DNA from: Agrococcus baldri | GTDB lineage: Bacteria; Actinomycetota; Actinomycetes; Actinomycetales; Microbacteriaceae | DNA length: 64,000 nt | Direction: 5' to 3' | NCBI GenBank assembly: GCA_900114805.1 | Contig: FOZN01000002.1 | Coordinates: 779,781 to 843,780, forward strand | Shown here: piece after piece, positions 1-7,442 of the stretch | Position numbering within the stretch: position 1 is the stretch's first letter | How the letters are laid out: each line of letters opens with the position of its first letter | The notes under the pieces: model-generated | Database searches by the model: none | What the model was told of the DNA's origin: nothing | What the model saw: the letters and a program-made list of their open reading frames with translations, nothing else | Program-made: the position numbers and the translations under genes

Positions 1-971
1 CCATCCTGACCCTGCTGCTCGCCGGGCCGGCCGTCGCCGACGAGGCGCCGGCGCTCGCCGACGGAGCCGCAGAAGCGCTCGGCGCCGCAGCGCGGCTCGG
101 CACGCCCGTCGCGGTGGTGGTCGGCGCCGCCGACGCGCTGCCGCAGCTGGCCGAGGCCGCCGCGTCGCTCGGCGCCGCGCGCGTGCTGACCGCCGCGGTC
201 GACCCCGCACAGCTCGGCGCTCCCGTGGCCGACGCCCTCGCCGCCGCCGTCGCGCAGGAGGCGCCGGCCGCGGTGCTGGTGTCGCACTCGATCGAGGGGT
301 CGGATGCGGCGGGTCGCCTGGCCGCGCGCCTGCGCGCCCCGCTCGCGGTCGACGCCGTCGCGGTGGAGCGCGACGACGAGGGCATCGTCGCGAAGCACTC
401 CGTGTACGGCGGCGGCTTCGAGGTGACCTCGGCGGCGACCTACGGTCCACTCATCGTGACGCTGCGGCTCGGCGCCATCGACCACCGGGCCGAGGCCGCC
501 GCACCGCAGGTGTCCGCGCTGGAGGTCGGCGCCTCCGGCCGGCCCGCCGCGGCGGTGGAGGGCTTCGAGTCCGTGGTGCAGGCATCCGAGCGGCCCGATC
601 TGCGCTCGGCGAAGAAGATCGTCTCGGGTGGTCGCGGGCTCGGCTCGAAGGAGCAGTTCGCGCTCGTCGAGCAGCTCGCCGACACCCTCGGTGCGGCGAT
701 CGGCGCCTCGCGCGCCGCAGTCGACGCGGGCTACGTCGATCAGTCGCTGCAGGTCGGCCAGACCGGCACCTCGGTCTCGCCCGACCTCTACATCGCGGTC
801 GGCATCTCCGGCGCGATCCAGCACCGCGCGGGCATGCAGACGGCGAAGACGATCATCGCGATCGACAAGGACGCCAACGCGCCCATCTTCGAGATCGCCG
901 ACCTCGGCGTCGTCGGCGACCTGTTCACGATCGTGCCGCAGCTCGTGCAGGCGCTCGAGGCGCGGAAGTAG
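1..971 (+). CDS. etfA: Electron transfer flavoprotein alpha subunit, 5' end off the window
   Basis: Alpha subunit of the FAD-containing electron transfer flavoprotein, which passes electrons from acyl-CoA-type dehydrogenases toward the membrane quinone pool. The frame is open from base 3, so the start lies outside. The C-terminal FAD domain is intact: a GRGLGSKEQF segment, then VDAGYVDQSLQVGQTG, SPDLYIAVGISGAIQH and IIAIDKDANAPIFEIADLGVVGDL, all hallmarks of the family. The product ends about as expected, with PQLVQALEARK. The next gene, a cytochrome-b-like membrane protein, begins 5 bases after the stop, so the two are probably co-transcribed. EtfB would be expected just upstream, outside the window. 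Function is firm from family motifs; the electron donor is unknown. Confidence 0.95.
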   Translation, partial: ILTLLLAGPAVADEAPALADGAAEALGAAARLGTPVAVVVGAADALPQLAEAAASLGAARVLTAAVDPAQLGAPVADALAAAVAQEAPAAVLVSHSIEGSDAAGRLAARLRAPLAVDAVAVERDDEGIVAKHSVYGGGFEVTSAATYGPLIVTLRLGAIDHRAEAAAPQVSALEVGASGRPAAAVEGFESVVQASERPDLRSAKKIVSGGRGLGSKEQFALVEQLADTLGAAIGASRAAVDAGYVDQSLQVGQTGTSVSPDLYIAVGISGAIQHRAGMQTAKTIIAIDKDANAPIFEIADLGVVGDLFTIVPQLVQALEARK

Positions 972-976
972 CAGCG

Positions 977-2980
977 ATGACGATCGGTCAGCACCCGGGA
1001 TCCGTGCGCCGCGGCCTGCCGCGCGCGCCCGGCGGCGAGCCCTGGCCGCCCGCCGATGCCGCAGTGCCTGCCGCCCCTGCGGAAGCTGCCCCGCCGGTCG
1101 AGCAGGCCGCGGCCGCGCCGCCGGTCGAGCCGCCACCGGCCGTCCTGCAGGCAGAGCAGGCCGCCGCCACCCCCGCGCCGACGGCCCCGCAGGCTGCGCC
1201 CGCGCCCGCGCCGGTCGCCACCCCCGCTGCAACCGGTATCGAATTGCCGTCTGAGGCACCCTCGGAGCGACCAACCGGTACCGGTGTGCCGAGTGCTGCT
1301 GCCGGAACCCTCCGCCGCGGCCTCCCGCGCACGGCCGGCGGCGAGCCCTGGCCGCCTGCCGACGCTGCTGCCCCCGCATCGAGCAGCGCCGGCGCTCCGC
1401 CTGCCGAGACGGCCCCCGCTCCCACCTCCGCCTCCACCTCCTCCGCCGCAGCGACCCCCGCCGCCAACGCGGGCGCCACCGCAGCCGCCGCGACCACCGC
1501 ACCAGACGCGCCCGCAGCAGCAGCGGCAGCCGCGCCGCAGGTATACGGCGATTCGCTCACAGCGGCGGCCGATGGGAGCAAATCGCCCTATACCTCTGGT
1601 GAGGCGGGGGTAGAGGCGACAATCCCCGCAAGTGGGATCCGCCGCGGACTGCCGCGAGTCGCCGGCGGCGAGCCCTGGCCGACGACCGCACCCGCTGCCG
1701 CGCGCGCTGAGATGGCGCAACCGGCGCGACCGGCGGGCGAGAGCGCGCCCGATGCGACGCCTCGCGCGGAGGCGCCGGTGGCCGCTCCCGTCGATGTGGC
1801 GCACACCGTGCGGCCCGAGGCCGCAGCCGCGCCCGCTGCGCCATCTGGCCCCACGGCGGAGCCCGCGGCTGCCGCCGAGCCTGCGGCGGCCTCGACGCCC
1901 ACGCCAGCGCCTGCCGCTGCGCCCGCGCCTGCCCCCGAGCCTGCCGCTGCGCCCGCGCCTGCCCCCGAGCCTGCCGCTGCGCCCGCGCCTGCCCCCGAGC
2001 CTGCGGCTGCCAAGGCCTCGCCAGCCAAGCCCGCGCCCGCAGCCAAGCCAGCAGCGGCCGCCAAGCCCGCGGCGGCGCAGCCCGTCCCGCTCCCGACCAC
2101 GCCCAGGCAGTGGATCGGTGCCGGCGTGCTCGTCGCGCTCGCGATCGTCGGCCTCGCCACGATCGTCGTCGCCATCGCCCGCTGGATCGCCGGCCTCGAG
2201 CCGGTCGCCGCGTTCATCGCGCAGTACCCCGGCACGTACGACCTCCCCGAGGGCGCCCCCGTGGGCCTGCCGGTCTGGCTCAACTGGTCGCACTTCTTCA
2301 ACCTGTTCTTCATCGCGCTGATCATCCGCAGCGGGCTCCAGGTGCGGAGCGAGCGCAAGCCACCCGCGTACTTCACCTCGAAGCGCACCGGCCACAAGGC
2401 ATCCATCACCGTCTGGCTGCACACGAGCGTCGACATCCTCTGGGTGCTGAACGGGCTGATCTTCGTCATCCTGCTGTTCGCGACCGGCCAGTGGATGCGC
2501 ATCGTGCCGACCAGCTTCGAGGTCTTCCCGCACGCGATCTCCGCCGCGCTGCAGTACGCGACGCTCGACTGGCCGCTCGAGAACGGCTGGGTCAACTACA
2601 ACGCTCTGCAGCAGCTCGCCTACTTCGCCACCGTCTTCCTCGCGGCGCCGCTCGCGATCATCACGGGTGTGCGGATGAGCGGCTGGTGGCCCGAGAACGA
2701 GCGGCTGAACCGCGCCTACCCGGTCGCGTGGGCGCGCGCGATCCACTTCCCGACGATGCTCTACTTCGTCGCCTTCATCGCCGTGCACGTGCTGCTGGTG
2801 CTCACCACCGGAGCGCTCCGCAACCTCAACCACATGTTCGCCGCGAAGTCCGACGACGACTGGATCGGCTTCCTGCTCTTCGTCGGCGCCATGCTCATCA
2901 CTGCGGCGGCCGTCGTCGCCGCCCGACCCACCCTGCTCTCGCCCATCGCGAGCCGCTTCGGCACCGTCACCGCGCGGTAG
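977..2980 (+). CDS. Cytochrome b/b6-like membrane protein with long Ala/Pro-rich repeat-bearing N-terminus
   Basis: The protein has 667 residues. The C-terminal part (about 378-655) has roughly six hydrophobic segments and histidines near membrane faces (WSHFFN, LHTSVDILW, AIHFPTMLY, VHVLLV). This resembles di-haem cytochrome b561 / formate dehydrogenase gamma-type proteins. Residues 1-375 are low-complexity Ala/Pro and contain three copies of an RRGLPRxxGGEPWP motif near residues 11, 113 and 222, plus three perfect 30-bp repeats. Starting 5 bases after etfA, it could carry electrons between ETF and the membrane, but that is inference. The start is the first ATG after etfA and places the first motif copy at the N-terminus. 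Haem ligands cannot be assigned without alignment. Confidence 0.8.
   Translation: MTIGQHPGSVRRGLPRAPGGEPWPPADAAVPAAPAEAAPPVEQAAAAPPVEPPPAVLQAEQAAATPAPTAPQAAPAPAPVATPAATGIELPSEAPSERPTGTGVPSAAAGTLRRGLPRTAGGEPWPPADAAAPASSSAGAPPAETAPAPTSASTSSAAATPAANAGATAAAATTAPDAPAAAAAAAPQVYGDSLTAAADGSKSPYTSGEAGVEATIPASGIRRGLPRVAGGEPWPTTAPAAARAEMAQPARPAGESAPDATPRAEAPVAAPVDVAHTVRPEAAAAPAAPSGPTAEPAAAAEPAAASTPTPAPAAAPAPAPEPAAAPAPAPEPAAAPAPAPEPAAAKASPAKPAPAAKPAAAAKPAAAQPVPLPTTPRQWIGAGVLVALAIVGLATIVVAIARWIAGLEPVAAFIAQYPGTYDLPEGAPVGLPVWLNWSHFFNLFFIALIIRSGLQVRSERKPPAYFTSKRTGHKASITVWLHTSVDILWVLNGLIFVILLFATGQWMRIVPTSFEVFPHAISAALQYATLDWPLENGWVNYNALQQLAYFATVFLAAPLAIITGVRMSGWWPENERLNRAYPVAWARAIHFPTMLYFVAFIAVHVLLVLTTGALRNLNHMFAAKSDDDWIGFLLFVGAMLITAAAVVAARPTLLSPIASRFGTVTAR
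1911..2000 (+). repeat. Three perfect tandem 30-bp repeats inside the cytochrome-b-like gene
   Basis: Bases 1911-1940, 1941-1970 and 1971-2000 are identical. Each encodes ten residues of an Ala/Pro/Glu linker (pattern PAAAPAPAPE). A near-repeat follows in the Lys/Ala/Pro segment before the first membrane helix. Such repeats usually expand and contract by slippage, so the linker length probably varies between strains. Confidence 0.95.
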
Positions 2981-3051
2981 CCGCAGCGGCGATGCACGTG
3001 CCGCGTGCTGTGGTGTCGAGCGGATGCGCTGCGGCACGGCAGGATGGACGG

Positions 3052-3846
3052 GTGACTGGCGAGATGGAGACCGAGCACCGCAGGCCGATCTTCGCGCTCA
3101 TCGCGATCGGGCTGCTCTCGGGCTTCCTGTCTGGCATGTTCGGCATCGGCGGCGGCATCGTGATCGTGCCGCTGCTGGTGATGCTGGCGAAGTTCCCGCG
3201 CAAGCTCGCCGCCGGCACCTCGCTCGGAGCGATCGTGCCGGCCGCCCTCGTCGGCGTCGCGAGCTACGCAGCGGTCGGCAACGTCGACTGGCTCGTCGCG
3301 CTCATCCTGGTGGTCGGCTCGGTCACGGGCGCGCAGGTCGGCGCGCACCTGCTGCACAAGCTGCCGGTGCTCGCGATCCGATGGGCGTTCATCGCCTTCC
3401 TGGTGGTCGTGGCCGTCAGCCTCTTCCTGGTGGTGCCCTCGCGCGATGCCCAGCTGCAGCTCGACGTGCTGCCGATCATCGGCCTCGTCGCGCTGGGCTT
3501 CGCGACCGGTGTGCTCTCGGGCATCCTCGGCGTCGGCGGCGGCGTCATCATCGTGCCGATGCTCATCCTGCTGTTCGGGCAGAGCGACCTGGTCGCCAAG
3601 GGCACCTCGCTCGCGATGATGATCCCCACCGCGATCTCCGGCACCATCGGCAACCTGCGGCGCAAGAACGTCGACATCCTCGCCTCGCTCGTCGTCGGCC
3701 TCTCGGCCTGCGTGACCACCGCGCTCGGCGCGGCCGCGGCCATCGCGCTCGACCCGCGCACCGCATCCATCATCTTCGGCGCCTTCCTGCTGGTGCTGAT
3801 CGTGCGTCTGGTGTTCGAGGCGATCAAGCAGGGGCACCGGGAATGA
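3052..3846 (+). CDS. TauE/SafE family sulfite exporter-like permease
   Basis: Membrane permease of the TauE/SafE (DUF81) family, which exports or imports small sulfur-containing or organic anions. Two related halves are visible: GLLSGFLSGMFGIGGGIVIVPLL near residue 20 and ATGVLSGILGVGGGVIIVPMLIL near residue 150. Each half is followed by a GTSL motif (AAGTSLGAIVP and AKGTSLAMMIP), the internal duplication typical of the family. Length (264 residues from GTG 3052) is normal. An ATG at 3064 is an alternative start. It follows the cytochrome gene by about 70 bases and is followed by a 32-bp tandem repeat. The substrate cannot be read from the sequence. Confidence 0.88.
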   Translation: MTGEMETEHRRPIFALIAIGLLSGFLSGMFGIGGGIVIVPLLVMLAKFPRKLAAGTSLGAIVPAALVGVASYAAVGNVDWLVALILVVGSVTGAQVGAHLLHKLPVLAIRWAFIAFLVVVAVSLFLVVPSRDAQLQLDVLPIIGLVALGFATGVLSGILGVGGGVIIVPMLILLFGQSDLVAKGTSLAMMIPTAISGTIGNLRRKNVDILASLVVGLSACVTTALGAAAAIALDPRTASIIFGAFLLVLIVRLVFEAIKQGHRE

Positions 3847-3848
3847 TG

Positions 3849-3920
3849 AGCGCAGGCAACCGTGCGCGCTGGCGATCGTCAGCGCAGGCAACCGTGTGCA
3901 CCGACAGCCGTGAGCGCAGG
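3849..3920 (+). repeat. Short tandem repeat, 32-bp period
   Basis: The 16-base word AGCGCAGGCAACCGTG occurs at 3849-3864 and 3881-3896, and its first eight bases recur at 3913-3920. The period is exactly 32 bp each time. The rest of each unit has diverged. It fills the gap between the TauE-like gene and the next membrane protein; function unknown. Confidence 0.8.
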
Positions 3921-3931
3921 GGAGCGAGGGC

Positions 3932-4552
3932 ATGACCCGGCACATCGTCGCGCTGGTGATCGGCGCGATCTTCACCGTGATCGGCAGCACCGTGCTGGCG
4001 GTCTTCCTGCGCCTGCTCACCGGCGGCGGCCTGGGGGAGATGAGCCCGATGGTGCTCATCCCCGCGGTGTTCGCGCTGATCGGCATCGTGCTGGTCGTGA
4101 CGGCGATCCGGGGTGTGCTGCGGCACCGGGAGCGGCGGGCGATGCCGCTCGCGATCGTGCGCGCCGAGCCTCCGGCCGCCCGTTCGGGCCGGTGGGACCT
4201 CGACGACGTCGCCAGCGGCATCGCCCGGCGGCTGATCGACAGTCCGTGCGCGGTGCACCACGCGGGCGAGCGCGTCGAGATCCGCTGGGCGGGCGAGGTG
4301 GCGCAGGAGCGCTGCGAGCTGCGCGACGCCGGCGACGGGACGCTCTCGCACTCGGACGTGATCGAGTCGGCGCTCGAGGTGCTGCGGCTGCACAAGGGCG
4401 TGACGTTCCGCGCCGGACCCTCGCGCAGCCGTGCGACGCGGCGGAGCCTCGTGCAGGGCGCGGGCGGTGCGTTCGACACCGTCGACCGGCGAGCGGTGCA
4501 CGCCGCCATCGACGACACGCTCGCGATCGCCGGCTGGCGCCGCGAGGGCTAG
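3932..4552 (+). CDS. Hypothetical two-helix membrane protein
   Basis: I do not recognise a family. The 206-residue product has two hydrophobic segments (about 5-28 and 40-62), separated by a short Gly-rich loop. A 140-residue soluble part follows, containing WDLDDVASGIARRLIDSP and an arginine-rich tail. A GGGGAGCGAGGG-like purine tract precedes ATG 3932. Base composition matches the GC-rich neighbours, unlike the cassette that starts just downstream. The gene is probably the last of the transcription unit beginning upstream. A GCACAA/TTGTGC hairpin with a GGCG loop (4564-4579) follows its stop. Confidence 0.7.
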   Translation: MTRHIVALVIGAIFTVIGSTVLAVFLRLLTGGGLGEMSPMVLIPAVFALIGIVLVVTAIRGVLRHRERRAMPLAIVRAEPPAARSGRWDLDDVASGIARRLIDSPCAVHHAGERVEIRWAGEVAQERCELRDAGDGTLSHSDVIESALEVLRLHKGVTFRAGPSRSRATRRSLVQGAGGAFDTVDRRAVHAAIDDTLAIAGWRREG

Positions 4553-4563
4553 CGGTTCGAGCG

Positions 4564-4579
4564 GCACAAGGCGTTGTGC
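4564..4579 (+). terminator. Weak terminator-like hairpin
   Basis: A six-pair stem GCACAA/TTGTGC closes a GGCG tetraloop 11 bases after the stop of the preceding gene. No T-run follows, so termination is uncertain. Confidence 0.35.
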
Positions 4580-4605
4580 AGGGGGACACCTCCTACAGGC
4601 GTCCG

Positions 4606-4647
4606 CTACTCGGAAACTCGTCACGCGAGCGAACCCGCGAGTTCAAC
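4606..4647 (+). pseudogene. Possible remnant: 3' coding tail of an amino-acid ABC ATPase
   Basis: Read in the frame starting at 4606, this stretch encodes LLGNSSRERTREFN. That matches the C-terminal tail of the ATPase gene about 2.8 kb downstream (VLGNPQRERTRSFL, ending near 7425). The DNA shares a perfect 14-base word, CGCGAGCGAACCCG, at 4624-4637 and 7394-7407, and flanking similarity extends on both sides (CTCGGAAAC versus CTCGGTAAC). This tail is typical of HisP/GlnQ-like ATPases, and no upstream part of such a gene is present. It could be the scar of a recombination or deletion at the left edge of the cassette. Chance similarity is possible because the match is short. Confidence 0.45.
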
Positions 4648-4659
4648 CTGAAGAATTGC

Positions 4660-4689
4660 TTGACATCTGGGTCCCGCTGCTCGTACGGT
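4660..4689 (+). promoter_or_regulatory. Sigma-70-type promoter of the ABC/ureohydrolase cassette
   Basis: A consensus -35 box TTGACA (4660-4665) lies 18 bases from a TANNNT -10 box, TACGGT (4684-4689). It is followed directly by a palindromic operator and then AAAGGAG (4717-4723), five bases before ATG 4729. It is the strongest -35 match I found in the window, apart from the one before the DoxX gene. Confidence 0.7.
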
Positions 4690-4711
4690 GTGATTTGTGG
4701 TCACAGATCAC
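4690..4711. promoter_or_regulatory. 22-bp palindromic operator, probably for the cassette's GntR regulator
   Basis: Half-sites GTGATnTGTG and CACAnATCAC face each other around position 4700.5; nine of eleven base pairs are symmetric. It abuts the -10 box, so a bound dimer would block initiation. GntR-family regulators of the FCD type bind such dyads, and the cassette encodes one, so autoregulation is the simplest reading. A partial GTGACCA half-site recurs near 8160, before the hydrolase gene. Confidence 0.65.
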
Positions 4712-4728
4712 GAAGCAAAGGAGATTCA

Positions 4729-5688
4729 ATGACGAACACCTTTCGCCCCGCGAACGGTCGCCGCCGTAGAGCGCGCGTTGCCGCGCTTACACTCAGCTTG
4801 CCGCTCGCTGGAGTGCTACTTGCGGGATGCGCTTCGACAGGCGTTGCAGGAGAGCCCGGGAGTAACGCCGGGGCAGGCGCCTCTGGTATCCGTCCGGACG
4901 TCCAGGCGCTACTCACCGAGGAGCTGCGTGGCGCGCTGGAGGACCAATTGCCCGAGGGGTATGCAAACGGTGAGCCGATGCAGGTGGCTACCGACGCCAC
5001 GATTGGCATCCCGATCGCGACCTTCGATGAGAACAACGAGCACATCGAAGGCTTGGCGGTTGACATGGCCCAAGCGGTGAGTTGGGTGCTGGGAAGGGAC
5101 GCAAGCATCTCTCACGCGGTATGGGACACCCTGATCCCTGGTCTGGAGGCAGGCCGATTTGACTACGTGACCACCGTCATGCTCGACACGGAAGTCCGCC
5201 AGGAGCAAGTGGACTTCGTCGACTACCTTGCTGACGGTTCGAGCATCCTCGTCCAGACTGAGAGTGACTTCAATGACTTGACCGTTGGCACCATGTGTGG
5301 CCTGTCCGTTGGGGTGATGCGCGGATCATATGAGGAGTTCTTGCTCACCGAGCAGAACCCCGCCTGCGATGAGCCGATCGACATCCAGGTTTACGCCGGA
5401 ATCAACGAGGGCATGCTGGCCGTCCAGAGCGAGCGTGTCGACGCCATGATGGGTGCTGCGAGCCAACTCACCTACGTGGAGACCATGTCCAACGGGGCGC
5501 TGCGCTCAGCGGGGGATGTAGTCGAGCCGGGCATCGACGGCATCGCCATCGCTAAGGACAGTCCGCTGGTGCCAGCCATCCAAGCTGCCGTACAAGAGCT
5601 CATGGACACCGGTGTCTATATGGAAATCCTCGCGCTCTACGGTATGGAGCAGAACGCCATCGACGCTGCAACGATCAACCTCGGATAG
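4729..5688 (+). CDS. Amino-acid-type ABC transporter substrate-binding lipoprotein
   Basis: Extracytoplasmic solute-binding protein of the SBP_bac_3 class for polar amino acids and related cations. A basic N-terminus and hydrophobic stretch lead to the lipobox LLAGC (cysteine about residue 34), so the mature protein is lipid-anchored. The binding fold shows IGIPIATFDENNEHIEGLAVDMAQAV, then DTLIPGLEAGRFDYVTTVMLDTEVRQEQVDFVDY and GTMCGLSVGVMRGS, the usual order. ATG 4729 has a strong AAAGGAG site; the long open frame upstream is not coding. It heads a five-gene operon. Codon use is less GC-rich than the neighbouring genes. The ligand is unknown; the downstream ureohydrolase suggests a guanidino compound. 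Confidence 0.9.
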   Translation: MTNTFRPANGRRRRARVAALTLSLPLAGVLLAGCASTGVAGEPGSNAGAGASGIRPDVQALLTEELRGALEDQLPEGYANGEPMQVATDATIGIPIATFDENNEHIEGLAVDMAQAVSWVLGRDASISHAVWDTLIPGLEAGRFDYVTTVMLDTEVRQEQVDFVDYLADGSSILVQTESDFNDLTVGTMCGLSVGVMRGSYEEFLLTEQNPACDEPIDIQVYAGINEGMLAVQSERVDAMMGAASQLTYVETMSNGALRSAGDVVEPGIDGIAIAKDSPLVPAIQAAVQELMDTGVYMEILALYGMEQNAIDAATINLG

Positions 5689-5693
5689 GCGCC

Positions 5694-6671
5694 ATGTCTG
5701 TGCAAGCCGAGTCGCCAAGCCGGCAGGAACTCGAGACCGCTAGCGTAGTGCCGCTTCGGCACCCATGGCGGTGGGTGTCGGCTGCGATCATCACATTGCT
5801 GGTCGTCATGATCGCGTACACGCTGGTCGCCAACGAGCGGTTCGAATGGCCGACAGTCGCCAGGTACCTCTTCTCGAGGCCGATCATTGACGGCCTGCTC
5901 CTGACGATCCAGCTGACGGTGATCGCTACCGTGGCTTCGCTAATCCTGGGCACGATGCTCGCGCTGATGCGCACTTCAGCCAACCCGATACTGCGATTGT
6001 CAGCAGCCGCGTACATCTGGATATTCCGTTCGGTCCCGCTGCTGGTGCAGTTGATCCTGTTTTACAACATCTCCGCCTTGTTCCCGACGATTAACATTGG
6101 ACTGCCATTTGGCATCGGGCCGCAGTTTGCGTTCGGTGAGGTGAATGCGATCATCACCCCGATGGTCGCGGCAATCCTGGCCTTCAGCCTGAATGAGAGC
6201 GCCTACACGGCTGAGACGGTCCGTGGCGGTTTGCTCTCCGTGGACAAAGGGCAGATCGAGGCCGGCCGAGCCATGGGCTTCAGCGAAGGCAAGATCGTAT
6301 GGCTGGTCGTATTGCCGCAGGCCCTCCGAGTATTCATTCCTCCCTTCGGCAACCAGGTCGTAAACCTGCTGAAGATGACTTCGCTCGTCAGCGTCATCGC
6401 CCTCGCGGATCTCCTCTACTCTGCGCAGATCATCTACTCGAGGACGTTCGAGACGATTCCGCTGCTCATCGTCGCCTCGATCTGGTACCTCATCCTCGTC
6501 TCGGCCATGTCCTACGGGCAGAGCCTGCTCGAAGCGCGATTCGCGCAGCGAGGTAACCGCGTTGGTAAGGCGACGAAGCGAAGCGGGCCGACAACTGACA
6601 CTTCGCGATTCTTTGCGCTGAAGACCGGAGCAGTTCAAGTGCAAGCCACTAGCGAAAAGGATGAACGATGA
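5694..6671 (+). CDS. Amino-acid ABC transporter permease (HisM/GlnP type)
   Basis: Integral membrane component of the importer. After a cytoplasmic N-terminal extension of about 25 residues come a first helix near 30-46 and the HisM-family core: LLLTIQLTVIATVASLILGTMLALMR, IFRSVPLLVQLILFYN, then ESAYTAETVRGGLLSVDKGQIEAGRAMG. This last stretch is the EAA loop that docks onto the ATPase. The C-terminus has an extra 45-residue hydrophilic tail. It starts 5 bases after the binding-protein stop and overlaps the ATPase start by four bases (ATGA), so the three are translated together. A single permease gene implies a homodimer. Confidence 0.92.
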   Translation: MSVQAESPSRQELETASVVPLRHPWRWVSAAIITLLVVMIAYTLVANERFEWPTVARYLFSRPIIDGLLLTIQLTVIATVASLILGTMLALMRTSANPILRLSAAAYIWIFRSVPLLVQLILFYNISALFPTINIGLPFGIGPQFAFGEVNAIITPMVAAILAFSLNESAYTAETVRGGLLSVDKGQIEAGRAMGFSEGKIVWLVVLPQALRVFIPPFGNQVVNLLKMTSLVSVIALADLLYSAQIIYSRTFETIPLLIVASIWYLILVSAMSYGQSLLEARFAQRGNRVGKATKRSGPTTDTSRFFALKTGAVQVQATSEKDER

Positions 6672-7435
6672 CCGCACCGCTCGTCGAGATCATGGGCGTC
6701 CGCAAGTCGTACGGTGACCTCGACGTGCTCAAGGGAATCGACTTGGAGGTCCAGGAGGGCCAAGTCGTATGCCTGATCGGGCCGTCGGGAGGAGGCAAGA
6801 GCACCCTCCTACGATGTGTCAATCACCTTGAGCGTGTCGATCAGGGCGCCATCAAGGTGGCCGGCGAGGTCGTCGGCTACCGGTGGCAAAACAACAGCCT
6901 CCACGAGATGCGATCGTCGCAGGTATGTAAGCAGCGCGCCAAGATCGGCATGGTTTTCCAGCAGTTCAATTTGTTCGCGCACAAGACCGTATTGCAGAAC
7001 GTCACAATGGGGCCGATCAAGTTGCTCGGGTTAAGCAAGGATGAGGCCATCGAGCGCGCCCGGACGCTACTTGATCATGTCGGCCTGCTCGACAAGCAGA
7101 GCGCGTACCCGAGTCAGCTCTCCGGCGGGCAGTCCCAACGGGTAGCGATCGCGCGCGCTCTGGCTATGGAGCCGAGACTGATGCTGTTCGATGAGCCGAC
7201 ATCGGCGCTTGACCCCGAGCTCGTCGGTGACGTGCTCTCCGTCATGCGCGATCTCGTCTCGCAAGGGATGACCATGCTCGTTGTGACGCACGAAATGGGC
7301 TTCGCGCGAGACGCTGCCGACAGTGTCGCGTTCATGGCTGGTGGTGAGATCGTCGAGCACGGCACACCCGAGCAGGTGCTCGGTAACCCTCAGCGCGAGC
7401 GAACCCGATCGTTCCTATCTCGAGTTTCGGCATAG
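6668..7435 (+). CDS. Amino-acid ABC transporter ATP-binding protein
   Basis: Cytoplasmic ATPase of the HisP/GlnQ group. It carries Walker A GPSGGGKS (38-45), Q-loop FQQFN, signature LSGGQSQR (from 151), Walker B LMLFDEP (D175, E176) and the switch histidine in VVTHEMGFA. The 255-residue length is normal. A rare TTA leucine codon sits at 7031-7033 (residue 122), and codon choice overall is looser than in the flanking genes, consistent with acquisition from another genome. The tail VLGNPQRERTRSFL is echoed in a short remnant upstream of the operon. The gene overlaps the permease by four bases and ends 7 bases before the regulator. Confidence 0.95.
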   Translation: MTAPLVEIMGVRKSYGDLDVLKGIDLEVQEGQVVCLIGPSGGGKSTLLRCVNHLERVDQGAIKVAGEVVGYRWQNNSLHEMRSSQVCKQRAKIGMVFQQFNLFAHKTVLQNVTMGPIKLLGLSKDEAIERARTLLDHVGLLDKQSAYPSQLSGGQSQRVAIARALAMEPRLMLFDEPTSALDPELVGDVLSVMRDLVSQGMTMLVVTHEMGFARDAADSVAFMAGGEIVEHGTPEQVLGNPQRERTRSFLSRVSA

Positions 7436-7442
7436 TCGCGTC

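Noticed and set aside
788..3037. Very long minus-strand open frame (749 codons) across etfA and the cytochrome gene
   Set aside because: It is a high-GC shadow of the plus-strand genes: the product is arginine/glycine-rich without domains, whereas the plus strand encodes clear ETF and membrane-protein motifs.
3849..3920. CRISPR-like direct repeats at 32-bp spacing
   Set aside because: Only two full copies of a 16-base word exist, with no cas genes; a simple degenerate tandem duplication fits better.
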